Part shown: piece after piece, positions 11,359 through 23,399 of the stretch
Numbering within the stretch: the first letter of the stretch is position 1
Layout: every line of letters begins with the position of its first letter
Assembly (NCBI GenBank): GCA_007258455.2
Contig: VDFB02321268.1
Coordinates: 1 to 64,000, forward strand
Direction: 5' to 3'
Length of the DNA: 64,000 bases
Source of the DNA: Sequoia sempervirens
Taxonomy: Eukaryota > Streptophyta > Pinopsida > Cupressales > Cupressaceae
Notes under the pieces: model-generated
Told to the model about the DNA's origin: nothing
The model's database searches: none
Seen by the model: the letters and a program-made list of their open reading frames with translations, nothing else
Program-made: the position numbers and the translations under genes

Positions 11359-13369
11359 AAATATCTCAAACTGTATAAGTCAAATCCATCTAATATTTTT
11401 ATCATGGAACCTTGAGCTCTTTCTACTGACCTCAAGATTGTAAGTGACCATCAGCCATGAAATTGACTTGTAAGCACCATGTTGCTTCCAAACTAGATAA
11501 AATCCTATGATAGCTACTATAAATGTATATGTATAATATCAAATACTTAACTATATTACCTATTACCATACAGATGTACTAGGAATGTGTTAGATGTAAA
11601 AGTATTACAAGTAATTAATTTATTGATTGTACATTGACATATGATGATCATCCCATTAGTGTAACATTAGTTTTCTTAAGTACGAAGTTCCAACATTGAT
11701 CATGCTTAAAGTAGGTTTATAACCAATGTGTTATGTATTTCAAGGTTCAAAAAGATATTATGTGACCATTTCATAAATTATATTGTAAGGGAAATATTCA
11801 TAATAAGGTCCTCTAATGTCATTTTATCCTCCTTTCTTAATACAATAATAAGTCATGTCATGTTCAAGAATGACATTTGGTTTGGTAAAGGCCTTAAATG
11901 ATTACAAATATATATTGACCCCTTGAGTAGAAGAACCTCCGTATTGAATCTATCATGTGAATTTTGAATGAAAGTTCCTTTTTATAGGCTCGTTAAAAGG
12001 GAAATAAGGTTGGCTTTCCTTATATATTGTTAAGAACTATTAATCATTGAGACTTAGTAAAAGGGACTCTATGGGGTACGAAATAGTAACCTAAGAAATT
12101 GAGGATTACGATTTGTCTATAAGATTAGTAAGGTTTTCCTTCTATATTATTTACTATACTTCACCCCCTTGAGTAATGATAAGTGATTGATTATGAAATC
12201 ATGGGTACATGAACCAAGGTGTATGATTAATGAGAGAAGCCTCATGATGAGAACTACATGTGACTTTGAATTGATTGGAAGCAAGAATGTAGGTAGTCGT
12301 TGAGTGAAGGATGCCTCTATGACCTCAAGTCTGTAGGAAGAGGGTCTAGGGGGATAACTCTCAGATGTTGGGATTGTTCCTACATGGGTCGACCTTTCCT
12401 CCTCTATAAGCTTTAGTTTGAGGCTAAAATGGTTATTGAATGGGTATGATCAAGTTAAGGGAATTTAATAATTTATATTTAACACACAAATTTTTTCTAT
12501 TAAATAGAATGAAGTAAATTTAACTACTTTATAATGGGTATTTGATTATATGTATATGTTGGGAAAAGTCCATCTTGTATTGGTTACATGTATCTTTTAT
12601 GTATTTGAGTAATTCAACTCTATATCTATTGATCCTTATGTATAGGGCCGTGTATTTGTTGCTTGTGATTGTGATTGATGTTTTGTATGGCCCATCCAAG
12701 AGTGAACTTCTAGGATATTTGAGCAGTGACAGTCATTGGACCATTCCAATGACCAATGTCTGGGCTACTACTAGGGATTAGTCAGCATTCACCTGGTTCA
12801 TGGAGGTGAAGGTAGCAAGCTAACTTGGTTATGATATGTCCATAGTAGTTGCACGGGTAGTGAACCATCCTGTGGGTAATGGTAATACAAGGCTAATCGT
12901 GTATTGAGAGGGTTCACTGGCTATCACTGATAAGCACAAAAGTGATCAACACCAAGTATTACCCGATTGTGAAGAAGATAGTTGATAATACCACTAAGGT
13001 CATAAGGTGGTATATGTTGGGAGCTACTTCTTCCTAGGTGGATAGACTAGTTGTTGGTGGCCTATAGGTGATTGAATTTAGAATCCAATTGGTTTGGTAG
13101 GTTCACTACTTGGGGAAACCCTTGGGATGGTGGATGGACCCACAATGTAGTATGGGATGCACCGAATCGTCTCATAGTTGTCAACCTATATTCTTAGCCT
13201 TGTGAGGTTGACAACAGACCCATTGTGTAGTATGGGATGTACCGAATCCTCTTCCTAGTTGTCCAATAGTGTAAAGACTGGAGGAAAGGATAGAACCCAT
13301 GGTGTAGTGCACAATGCATCGATATTATTTTTATCTAGAGCTTATGGACATGTGTTAGCCATTGTGGAT

Positions 13370-13567
13370 GTGATGTACATTGGAGCTCATTGCTGCATAT
13401 ATATGATGCATGTTGGAGCTTGTCACTATGTATTTGTGATGTATGTTGGAGCTCATTATTGCATATTTGTGATGTATGGTGGAGCTCATCACTATGTATA
13501 TGTGATGTATGTTGGATCTTGGCACTATGTGTTTGCGACATATGTTGGAACTATTGACTAATGTAAT
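13370..13567 (+). repeat. 33-bp minisatellite, about six units
   Basis: Units start at 13370, 13403, 13436, 13469, 13502 and a degenerate one at 13535, with consensus GTGATGTATGTTGGAGCTCA followed by 13 more bases. Units 1 and 3 end TTGCATAT-like; units 2, 4 and 5 end CACTATGT-like, suggesting a 66-bp higher-order pair. Because 33 is a multiple of three the array stays open in one frame (13259-13561, 100 codons), giving an 11-residue repeat like VMYVGAHYCIF. I regard it as non-coding. Confidence 0.9.
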
Positions 13568-14217
13568 TGTGATATACAAATAAGAATAATTGTGGTACTT
13601 ATGATCTATGTATGAACCATTCACTGTTGTACTTGTACAGTGTATGAGCTAATCATCTTGTGTCTATTGGGAGTATGCTCATGACATCCATTGTGTGAAA
13701 TCCTTTAGCTATGTTATGAATGATCTCTTGTGAATATTTTAAATGTTTGTATACTAATGAACTTGGTAATGATTCGTAGGGACCCAACACTTGATGGAAA
13801 GTTATTATCATTATATTATAATTGACTATGTTAATAGATTACATGTACTAAATTAATAGTATGGGTTAAGGTGAGATAATAGATCTCATAAAAGAGGAGA
13901 GATTGAAGTCCCTCTATCATTATGGGGTGAACTACGGTGTCTTTGATTCCCATGAGGGGATACATAGGCAGGGTCACTATGAACCCTCAAGGCTTAGGTT
14001 GTAGGTCTAGGAAATGCCTTAACCATGGGACCTTTCCTCTCTCTTGTGCAAGCATATAATTGGTAATGATGAGTTGATACCACCATGGTGAACATTGAGC
14101 TATTGAAATTAACACTTCTAATCTATATGGAAAATGGTTGGTTGGTTAAGTTGGTTGTTGTTGCATGAATTGAAATTAAATATATATATTGTTATGCTTG
14201 AGATGAGATTTTTACAT

Positions 14218-14229
14218 TGGTATCAGAGC
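14218..14229 (+). promoter_or_regulatory. Primer binding site of the putative LARD element
   Basis: TGGTATCAGAGC is a perfect match to the plant tRNA-iMet PBS and lies one base after a CA-ending sequence (TTTTTACA). Confidence 0.6.
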
Positions 14230-14948
14230 TCAACAAGGTTCAAATGTTGGAACTATGAGGCTCACTTGACTCTTGGTTATGTTTTCTTACACTACCAACC
14301 AACCATAACCAATATGGCCACTTGGTATGTACATAAATATTATCAATATCTTAAATGGACTTTTAAGATCTTAAGAGTGGATGACTAGTCTTAACCAAGA
14401 AACCCTTGATGGGTGGAAATGGAAAATTTGATATATGAACTATAAAAAGGTAAATCAAAGTGCATAGTGGAAGGTTAAGCATTTGATGATTTCTAGATCT
14501 CCTAACTCTCTTGATGGATTTGAATTCACCCCTTGAGTATTAATATATATCCTCACGATGTAAGTATGAATGTATATGAACTTAAAATGAAAAGAACATA
14601 AGAAGGTGTATTTTGGAAGGGTTAACTAGTAAATGTGTGTAGCTAATGCTATATATATTGACCTCTCCTAAGAAAAATCTACTTGTAAATTGAAAATAAG
14701 GATAAGATTGAGTGAAAATTCTCATTTCAGGGTATATTTTACGTGTGCACCCTTTTGAATCCTATAAAAACTCATTCAAATTGGCCAAATTAAGGAAAAG
14801 GGAACCATTTGAGAGACAAGGATAAGAGGTTCAAAATAAATTAGCTTGGATAATAACTTGAAATTATGAAGAAATTAATAGATGTAAGCTTATAATAAGT
14901 CAAGATGACTTATCCCAAGGGGCCAAGGATTTCACATCCTTGTTATAT
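14230..14948 (+). other. Short non-coding internal region of the putative LARD element
   Basis: No gag or pol similarity is visible in these 0.7 kb. A purine-rich stretch (AAGGGGCCAAGGA, near 14917) lies shortly before copy 2 of the long repeat and could be a polypurine tract. Confidence 0.4.
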
Positions 14949-17900
14949 GCATTCAAAGAGGAAATTAGAGAGAATAAAATAAAAGAGAAAAAATAGAAAA
15001 ATAAAGAAAGAGTGTAGTCAATGCACTCAAATTAATAAGGCATGGGATCTACATTATGGTCCTATCATGTGGGAATTAACCGTGAGAGGATGAGAGGAAG
15101 GCACATGCTTGATACAGAAGGTCAGGCCATTAATGAGTATGGCATAGATGAAACAAAATATATGTTTGTGCCATTAATAAATATGGCACCCTTGTTGATG
15201 GATGTTGGTAATTGTGCAATTTACAACAAAAAAGAGGTGTTTGGAAGTCTTTAAATCCTTGGGTGACCCCTCATTCTACAAATACAAGCCTTTCTTTTGG
15301 GAGAAAAAAATGTAGGGTAGAGCATAGAGAAAAGTTTGGAACTGCAACCTCCATAAAGGCGTATCTTTAGGCAGTTTGAGGTAGAATTTTATCTTGGATG
15401 AGAGTAGAAAACATTAATAAAACGGATATATGAATTTCATGTGGGAGGGATTGATGGTGTTTTTTAGGTGAAAACACATGCAGAAATGGGAGTAGAGAGA
15501 AGAAATGACTAGGTTGGATGAAAGCTCTACAAAAAACATGGCCTCATGGAATGCAAAGAATGTAGGATATGCAAAAAATGGACTCATTGAAAAGGCTTTA
15601 GAGAATTTCAAATATAAACAATTGGTGGGTGGGCAGTCGGATTCTACTAGTTCATTTCCCACAACATCCTTGATTGCACCACTGTGAGAGCTTCTACATG
15701 TTATAGAATACAAACTCAGAAAAAATGCAAAGATACATGAATTAAGGGGAAGAACAGAGGATAGAGGGGTGTGAAGAGAGGAAAGGATAAATAGTCTACA
15801 AGAGGAAGGAAAAGTAAGGTGTAGGGGGAATTCAAACATGAGTTGTCCTCAGATTTCTCTATGGTGTGGAGCGTAGGAAGGAAAACATGAGAGAAAGATG
15901 GTAAAATGGGGAAGAAATGAAGAAAAGGAATCATAAAGGAACATTTTGCATATCTAAAAGAGTAGATAAATGAAGCAGAAAAACTAAAAAAAAGAAGAGA
16001 GGAACAAAGATTCATGGCCAGGTAATTGGTATTATGATTTGTAAACATTATATACCTCCACTTTTTAAGTTTGTGTGTATACAAATATAGTTTGGATGCA
16101 TAATGTAAAGTTGTTTCCACCACTATCCATCTTTCATAGTTTCACTACTCAAATGCCATACATTTCCTCTAGCACTAAAGTGCAAGCTAAAACACACTTA
16201 GATTTTTTTATACATAAATTTGTGGGTATATAATTAGATCTATATACACTATTTATTATACACGAGTACCTATATGTTCATATTTATATGGTCAACACAT
16301 GTTTTCATGTATAACCAATTGTGTAAAGTGTGTGTGTATGCATTTTTATAGTTTAAATTCTAACTGTATGCAGAGACCACTCACAAATGGTAGAGTAAGG
16401 ATAATTTAAAAGAGTCTCAAGAAAGGATTGAAGTTGTAATGTCTAACTTAACCTTGATAAGCGTATTCTATTTAGTCATTGCTGAAAACATCTATAATAA
16501 ATCTCACTATTTAATCCTTCTAAGCATTAAATCTCATGACAAATACATGTCTAATTGACTATGCATGACTTATAGAAGGTGTCCATTCCCATTGCACGTA
16601 GAAATATAACATTTCCTAGTTACTCTCAATTTTGAATAAGACATGGAAATTTAAATATTATCCAAGGTAAAGATGGTTATTGATGAAGGCCTTGTGCAAC
16701 TCAGATAATACTGAACATCTATGTATTCTTACAATTCTATGGCAAATGATCTTAAATTTAGGTTGCAAAGGTCCAAAAACATGATATCCCAATCTTTCTT
16801 AGATAGAATAATTGTCTAATTAAATATTCAACCTATTTGATGGCATTAGCTTGATTTCAAGCAAATCATTAAGGTTCACATAAACTCAAGAGTTGTTATT
16901 AAAAGAGAATTCTAATCCCATATTTATGTGTGTGAGATATACTATATATCCTTTTCCTAATAAGAACATGATTGAATAATATTGTCATGTATCTCAACAT
17001 AAGTAAGTTAGAAGTCACAATTTGATAATATACAAATATCTCAAACTCTATAAGTCAAATCCATCTAGTCTTGTTATTATGGAACCTTGAGTTGTTTCTA
17101 GTGACCTCAAGATTGTAAGTCACCATAAGCCATGACATTGACTTGTAAGCACCATATTTCCCCAAACCTAGATAAAATCTTATGCTAGCTACTATAAATA
17201 TATACATATATATGTCTAATATCAAATACTTAATTATACGACCTATTGCCATCAAGTTGTATAGTTTGGAATGCATTAGATATAAAGTATTACTACTAAT
17301 TACATTATTGAGTATACATTGACATACGATGATCATACCATTAGCACGTCATTAGTTTTCTTAAGTATGAATGCAACATAAATCATGCTTAAAGAAGGTT
17401 TATATAACCAATGTGTTATGTATTTCAAGGTTTAGAAAGATATTATGTGATCATTTGAGAAATTATATTGTAAGGGAAATAGGCATAATAAGGTCCTCTA
17501 ATGTCATTTTATCCTCCTTTCTTGACACAATAATAAAACAGGTTATATGGTTCAAGAATGACATTTGGTGAGGTAAAGGCCTTAAATGATTACAAATATA
17601 TATTGACCCCTTGAGTAGAAGAACATCCATATTGAATCTATCATGTGAATTCCGAACAAAAGTTCTTTTCTATAGGCTCATTAATTGGGAAACAAGGTTG
17701 GCTTTCCTTACATATTGTTAAGCACTATTAATCATTGAGACTCAGTAAAAGGGACTATATGGGGTATGAAATAGTAAGCTAAGAAATTGGGGTTTATGAT
17801 TTGTATATAAGATTGGAAAGGTTTTCCTTCTATAGTATTTACTATACTTCACCCCTTGAGTAATGATAATTGATTGATCATGAAATCTTGGGTACGAGAA

Positions 17901-18616
17901 CCAAGGTGTATGATTAATGAGAGAAACCTCAAGAGAACTATGTTTTACTATGATCGATTTGGAAGTGGGAACGTAGGTGGTCCTTGGGTGAAGTATGCCT
18001 CTATGACCTCAAGTCCATAGGGGGAGAGTCTAGGGAGGATACCGATGTAGGATCATCCTTGGTCCTCTAATGTCATTTTATCCTCCTTTCTTGACACAAT
18101 AATAAAACATGTCATATGGTTCAAGAATGACATTTTGTGAGATAAAGGCCTTAAATGATTACAAATATCTATTGAACCCTTGAGTAGAAGAACCTCCATA
18201 TTGAATCTATAATGTGAATTTTGAATGGAAGTTCTTTTCTATAGGCTCATCAACTGGGAAACAAGGTTGGCTTTCCTTATATTTTGTTAAGTAGTATTAA
18301 TCATTGAGACTTAGTAAAAGGGACTGTATGGGGTACAAAATAGTAACCTAAGAAATTGGGGTTTATAATTTTTCTATAAGATTGGCAAGGTTTTCATTCT
18401 ATATTATTTAATATACTTCACCTCCTTGAGTAATGATAACTGATTGATCATGAAATCTTGGGTATGAGAACCAAGGTGTATGATTAATGAGAGAAACCTC
18501 GTGAGGAGAACTATGTTTGACTATAACCCATTTGTAAGTGGGAATGTAGGTGGTCCTTGGGTTAAGTATGCCTCTATGACCTCAAGTCCATAGGGGGAGG
18601 GTTTAGGGAGGATAAC
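14949..18616 (+). mobile_element. Long non-coding repeat, copy 2 (left part)
   Basis: Collinear with copy 1 from 2518 onwards, including the uninterrupted copia target site near 17031. The 569-bp segment 17492-18060 is duplicated in tandem. The copy is interrupted at 18616 by the outer gypsy element and resumes at 33605 for only about 280 bp before similarity is lost. If the pair are LTRs, this is the 3' LTR, damaged at its right end. Confidence 0.6.
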
Positions 18617-18637
18617 TGATATAGGAGCATCTTTTGT
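17492..18637 (+). repeat. 569-bp tandem duplication reaching into the gypsy LTR
   Basis: 17492-18060 and 18061 onwards both start GGTCCTCTAATGTCATTTTA. At the junction (about 18044-18062) the sequence reads GATGTAGGATCATCCTTGGT. This matches the first bases of the gypsy LTR as seen in the 3' LTR (GATATAGGAGCATCCTTGGT). The duplicated block therefore includes roughly 20 bp of LTR, and the duplication is younger than the gypsy insertion. GGT is shared microhomology at the breakpoint. Confidence 0.8.
18612..18616. repeat. Target site duplication of the outer gypsy, left
   Basis: ATAAC is repeated at 33600-33604. The empty site is seen in repeat copy 1 near 12355 (GGATAACTCTCAGATG). Confidence 0.92.
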
Positions 18638-19431
18638 CTTGGCAATCTTGCATCAACCAAAAATATTTTCTTTCAGTTTTTGTTCTTGTTCTGTTCTTGC
18701 TTAGTTCATGTTGGTGGAATCATCATATTTTCTAACTAGACCCTATGGATCTTTGTGTACATTGTGGTCGTGTTGATTTTCTTTATTCCAAGATTTGAGT
18801 GCAATTGGGTCTTTTTTCGACAAGTTATTGCTTCCAGATTTAGTAGCAATTTATTGAACTGACACTGGAATAATTTTCAAGCCTAACAGATAATTTGATC
18901 ACTGGTGGATCATTCCCATAGTATGTGGATCTTAAGAGTATGATTTTAAATGTTCCATGGAGTTTCATTGACCTTTATCATAGGTCCAGACTTTATCCTT
19001 TGCATTCACCGAGGAGTAATTTAATTTGAGGGCTGACTTGTTCATGCATACATTAGAGTTTCTTTCATTGGAGATTGTAATGATCTTTGGCTGACGGGGA
19101 TGTTTGTTGACTCGTGGATGTGATATAAAGCTTGTACTAGATCATTAGAAAAGTAAGAGAATAACAAGTAGATAAGTCTAGGATTAGATTCATAAGATTT
19201 TAGCTTGCATGTAGGAGCATATTGGAATGTTGTAGTTTGGGCATGTTATATCAAGCTTGACAGCTGAATCTGTAAGCCTGAATTATACTGGCCGATTGTA
19301 ATTGAGATTTTTGTTAATGAGAATATTTGCATCTACATTTTCCTCCATATTATGTGTTGTTTTTGTTATGTTACTCTTGCTGCATAGTCTCGATTGTTCT
19401 CTTTGAGGACCCTCTTACCGTGGCTGCACCA
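18617..19431 (+). repeat. Outer gypsy 5' LTR
   Basis: It begins TGATATAGGAGCATC and ends GTGGCTGCACCA, and aligns throughout to 32784-33599 with scattered differences. Confidence 0.94.
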
Positions 19432-19434
19432 GAT

Positions 19435-19446
19435 TGGTATCAAAGC
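19435..19446 (+). promoter_or_regulatory. Outer gypsy primer binding site
   Basis: TGGTATCAAAGC lies three bases after the LTR and differs at one position from the usual tRNA-iMet PBS. Confidence 0.85.
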
Positions 19447-19555
19447 AAGGTTTGAACCGTGAAAGGTCGCTAGAATTCATGGAGTCTTGTTGAAGATTTA
19501 TCATGGGGTGGAAGATTGAGGATTCAACCTGTAGTTGTAGAGGACTTGTGTAAAG

Positions 19556-20660
19556 ATGGAAGGAAGAAGAAATGTTAGAGGAAATGGAGTGTGTGGAAAT
19601 GTAGATCTAACTTTAATTGAGATGTTGAGAGGAATTGCTACCAGATTAGATGCAGTTGAAACAACCCATAGGAGAGGTTGACCAGTTGATGATATGAGTG
19701 ATGAAGTGATAGAAGTACATGAAGAAAGAGGAAGAGAAGAGAAACCTGGCCTTCATCAGGGAGAAGAGAGGTTCATAAGAGCCCTAACTAGAGTGAATAA
19801 AAAACCCCATTTCAATCCACTGGAATATAGAGGTAAGATGGATTTAGAGGAATTTCTTGATTGGATAACAGAGATGGAAAAATATTTTTATTTTGAAGGT
19901 ACCACTAAAGATAAGAAGGTAAAATTTTCTTGTACAAAGTTGAAAGGACATGCATCCCTTTGGTGGGAACATTTGTAGACAAATAGACATAGAAGAGGAA
20001 AGGAGAGGATAAAATCATGGGATCAGATGGTGAATAAGTTGAAGACAAAGTTTATGCTTGCAGATTATCAGATCAGTTTGTTCTGAAAGTTGCAAAATTT
20101 GAAGCAGAAGGAATCAAGTGGGACGGAGTATACTAAGGAGTTCTATAAGTTGAATGTCATATGTGGACATTCATAGGATGAGATTGAGCAAGTAACCAGA
20201 TATGTGAATTCCTTGAGGTCATCTATATAGGATGAGATCAATTTGATTAAGTTACAGAGTGTGGAAGAAGCATATCAAAGTTCCCTAAAGGAAGTGGAGA
20301 AGCTGAATAGAAGACATGAGGAAAGTTAGAGAGGAAGAGGTGGAAGATTTCAAAGAGGAAGAAATTTTACTGGAGGAGGAAGATGACCTTTTATAGATCA
20401 CAATAAAGATAAAGAAGTTAGTAAAAATGATGGTTTCTTTCATGGAGGTGATGGAAACTCTTACAAAAGAGGAGGATATAGTGGTTACCAGAATGGAGAT
20501 TATGGAAGAGATGAGAAAGGACAAGAGAAAAGAGTATCCAAATGAACTCACTTTAAATTTGGTGGAGAAGGACATAGAGCATTTGAATGTAATCAGGGAG
20601 AGACAAGCAAAAAGATAGAGAACAATAGAAGAACAACTTTTGTTGAGGAAGATAATGCTG
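19556..20660 (+). pseudogene. Outer gypsy gag, broken
   Basis: The frame opens at ATG 19556 and is stopped after about 41 codons (TGA), then continues in frame from 19694. Conserved gag features are FNPLEYRGKMDLEEFLDW, the TWW-type motif as SLWWEHL, and a basic Gly/Arg-rich nucleocapsid. The zinc knuckle near 20550-20595 reads HFKFGGEGHRAFEC. The first two Cys of CCHC are replaced by His and Phe, and only GHRAFEC is intact. Several TAG stops punctuate the capsid part. Confidence 0.85.
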
Positions 20661-20763
20661 AATCATCTAATAAGCCAAAAGATAGAGAAATGTTGGTGAA
20701 TAGAAGAGTATTATATCAAAATGAGGTGGAGTCGAAGCCGTTGTAGAGAAATAATTTGTTTCA

Positions 20764-21123
20764 GACTAGATGCAAGGTAGTTGGTAAGTGTTGCAAAGTG
20801 ATTGTTGATAGTGGAAGTTTTGAGAACTTGGTTTTTGAAGAGATTATGACTAAATTGAAGATAGAAAGATTGAAACACCCGAAGCCCTATTAGATAGCGT
20901 GGATTCAAGATGAGCATAAGATACTGGTAAGTGAGCATTGTTTGGTGAAATTGAAGATAGGAAATTACCATGATGAAGCTTTGTGTGATATTATGCCAAT
21001 GAATGTGTGCCATGTTTTGTTGGGAAGACCTTGGAAGTATGATAGATGGGCTATTCATGATGGAAAGAGGAATACATATACCATTTTTGCTAATGGGATG
21101 AAGCAAACTTTTTTTCCATTGTA
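20764..21123 (+). pseudogene. Outer gypsy aspartic protease
   Basis: The active site CKVIVDSGSFENLV begins near 20795, and HVLLGRPWKYD lies near 21012, as usual for gypsy retropepsins. One TAG follows KHPKPY, and a stop closes the segment at 21121-21123. The sequence is clearly related to the protease of the inner element at 28.7-28.9 kb. Confidence 0.87.
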
Positions 21124-21446
21124 AGACGTTCCTAGAGTTGAGGTTTGTACAAGTGCTAGAATTTGTTTGGTTGATGGAAGGAGATTCTTGGATGGAGTGA
21201 GAAATGAGAACATATGCTATGCCTTGATTCCTAAGAGGGTTGAAGACTTGAAGCATGTGGAAGAACAACCAAAGGAGATGAAGAAGTTGCTAGTAGAGTA
21301 TGAAGAGATCATTTCAAATAATGTACTTGATGGATTACCACCTGTGAAGAGTATTAGTCATTGTATGGATCTAATTCCTAGAGCGAGTTTACCTAATAAA
21401 GCAACACATTGAATGATACCTGCAGATAATGAGGTGTTGAATATAA

Positions 21447-21462
21447 AAGTGCAAGAATTGTT
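21447..21462. repeat. 16-bp target site duplication of the LINE-type fragment, left
   Basis: AAGTGCAAGAATTGTT here and AAGTGTAAGAATTGTT at 22104-22119 differ at one position. The length suits target-primed reverse transcription rather than an LTR element. Confidence 0.88.
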
Positions 21463-22103
21463 TTTGATAAAAGGGTAAAAAGGGTTTTATAGGGACCTGA
21501 AACCACAACGTTTACAAGTAAAAAGAAAGGACACAAAAGTCCAACCAAAAAGACCAGCTGCCTAAGAAAAGATTAGCAGCAACCAAGCGAGACAAACCAA
21601 AAAGGTCAAGCTAAAAAGACCAGTACAAAAAAAACAAAAACCCCAACCATTAACTCAGAGTCTTGAGGACAGACTCCGTATCCACTTCCAAAGTTTGCAT
21701 ATCATTGATACCCTTTTTAAACATTTGAATCATCTTTGAAGTAGGGGGGACCTTGTGCTTCAAGTTGGCTCTAGTTCTTTTAGAGATGCCTGCGTCTGTT
21801 TCCTAGCTTTTATCCTCTATTTCCTCCAGATCCACCACCAGAGACCCCTACTATGTTTTATCTAACTTTTCAGTCATCGTGTTAATGATAATGGCATTGT
21901 GTCTTTCCATTTGGTTGTTTTTCTCAGCAACAGTTTTGATAGTATTCCTAATATTCTCAACCTTGGAGTCAATATTTTTGTTGATGTGACCTTGAACCCC
22001 ACTATCCACATCTTTCTTCTCAATCTCTGCAATCTTAGCACCCAGCTCTTCGATCTTGCTTTGAAGGGCCCAAATTTTTATTTTCAACTCATTGATTTCA
22101 CTG
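21463..22103 (-). mobile_element. 5'-truncated LINE-type retroposon
   Basis: Flanked by a 16-bp TSD. On the minus strand the 3' end reads ACGTTGTGGTTTCAGGTCCC, then TATAAAACCCTTTTTACCC and TTTTATCAAA. From memory this resembles 3' ends of plant L1-type LINEs. The 5' part encodes a 78-residue, Lys/Glu-rich, predicted coiled-coil peptide (21851-22087), followed by a stop and a region reading GFCFFCTGLF in another frame. No RT domain is present. A non-autonomous retroposon using LINE machinery is the alternative. Confidence 0.7.
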
Positions 22104-22119
22104 AAGTGTAAGAATTGTT
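22104..22119. repeat. 16-bp target site duplication of the LINE-type fragment, right
   Basis: It matches 21447-21462 with one mismatch. The interrupted RT frame resumes directly after it. Confidence 0.88.
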
Positions 22120-22866
22120 GAGAAAGGGTTTGATCAAGGAAAGCTTAAGTCCATGTGTAGTACCTACTAAGCTTGCACCTAAGAAGGATGGAGAATGGAG
22201 GATGTGTACTGATTCTGGAGCCATAAACAAGATCATGGTGAAGTATATATTTCCTTTTCCCTGGATGGATGACATTATGGATTGCTTCAGTGGAGCTAAG
22301 TTCTTTACAAAGATATATTTGAAGAGTGGATACCATCAAATTAGAATCAGAGAAGGGGATGCGTGGAAAAAAACATTTAAGACAAATGAAGGATTGTATG
22401 AGTGGTTGATGATTCCTTTTGGATTGACAAATGCACTGAGTACTTTCATGAGGCTGATGAATGAGGTGTTAAAGAAATTCTTGGGTAAGTTTGTGATTGT
22501 TTACTTGGATGACATCTTGATTTTCAGTAAGAGTAGAGAAGAACATTTGCTGCATATAAGACAAGTTTTGCAAAGGTTGAGAGAAGAGCAGTTGCTGATA
22601 AACATTAAGAAGTGTAGTTTCATAAATGAAGAATTGGTATATCTGGGATTTGCGATATCTGTGGATGGATTGAGGATGGATCCTAAGAGGGTAAGAGCAA
22701 TTATTGAGTGGCCTATTCTAGATAGCATTGGAGAGGTAAGATCATTTCATGGATTGGCTAGTTTCTATTGGAAGTTTATTACGAATTTAAGTTCTATTTG
22801 TAGTCCTATGACAAAAACAATGAGAGGAGATAAGAAGGATTTTAGGTGGACATCTGAAGAAGATTA

Positions 22867-23290
22867 GAGTTTTGAGTTTTTAAAGAAAAATGTGACTGAG
22901 AAGCCTATGTTGGCTTTACCAAATTTTAATAAGGTATTTCAAGTAGATTATGATGCAAGTGGGAATGCAATTTGAGTAGTATTAAGTCAAGAAGGAAGAC
23001 CAATAGCTTATTTCAATGAGAAATTGGATGATGCTAGGAGAAGGTATTCAGTGTATGGCCAAGAGTTTTATGCCATAGTTCAAGCCTTGAAGAAGTGGAG
23101 ACATTACTTGTTTCCTAAGGAATTTGTGTTGTATACGGATCATCAGGCTTTGCAATATCTAAATAGTCAAGGTAAGTTGAATTAGAGACACATGAGATGG
23201 GTGGAGTTCTTATAGAGTTATACTTTTGTTTTAAAGCATAGGAGTGGAAAGTCAAATAGAGTTGTTGATTCTTTGAGTAGGAGAAGGAAT
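22867..23290 (+). pseudogene. Outer gypsy RNase H, broken
   Basis: Conserved blocks are VDYDASGNAI (relatives have VxCDAS), VVLSQEGRPIAYF, YSVYGQEFYAIVQALKKWRHYL, LYTDHQALQYL, HMRWVEFL and VVDSLSRR. Stops fall after GNAI (TGA), after KLN (TAG) and after EFL (TAG). Confidence 0.87.
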
Positions 23291-23399
23291 TTATTGATAA
23301 AGATGAGAGTGAAGGTATTAGGATTTGATGAATTGAAGAGCTTGTATGAAGGAAACCCATATTTTCCAAAACCTTAGAGAGCTTGTAAAGAACCAATTT

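Larger units (their letters stand above)
2518..14216 (+). mobile_element. Long non-coding repeat, copy 1 (possible LARD-type LTR), split by a copia element
   Basis: The sequence from about 2518 to 4604 and from 11354 to about 12620 reappears in the same order and orientation from 14949 to 18616 and from 33605 to about 33880. Shared landmarks are GAGGAAATTAGAGAGAATAAA, a TATAAATA box near 2846 and TCCTCTAATGTCATTTTATC. No coding frame is conserved between the copies. The segment 12620-14216 is present only in copy 1. Its right edge reads TTTTTACA and is followed one base later by a canonical tRNA-iMet primer binding site, as expected at the end of a 5' LTR. Without the inserted copia this LTR would be about 4.9 kb, which suits a LARD. 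The weak points are that no 3' end of copy 2 matching 12620-14216 is visible and that the left terminus is not sharply defined. Two separate insertions of one family is the main alternative. Confidence 0.5.
21124..22866 (+). pseudogene. Outer gypsy reverse transcriptase, split by a LINE-type insertion
   Basis: The N-terminal part ends at NKATH and a TGA (CGA in relatives). A 641-bp foreign fragment then interrupts between VQEL and the continuation [12 protein letters not shown] at about 22120. The catalytic part is open for 250 codons from 22115. It shows [38 protein letters not shown] and the polymerase box VYLDDILIF near 22495, which is intact, then YLGFAIS. A TAG at 22865-22867 precedes RNase H. 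Confidence 0.9.

Noticed and set aside
13259..13561. 100-codon open frame over the minisatellite taken as a repeat protein gene
   Set aside because: Openness follows from a 33-bp unit; there are no flanking coding features, and antisense frames are open too.
15414..16123. Two overlapping minus-strand frames of 135-141 codons in repeat copy 2
   Set aside because: The equivalent frames in copy 1 (2963-3664) are shifted and interrupted, so no frame is conserved between copies.
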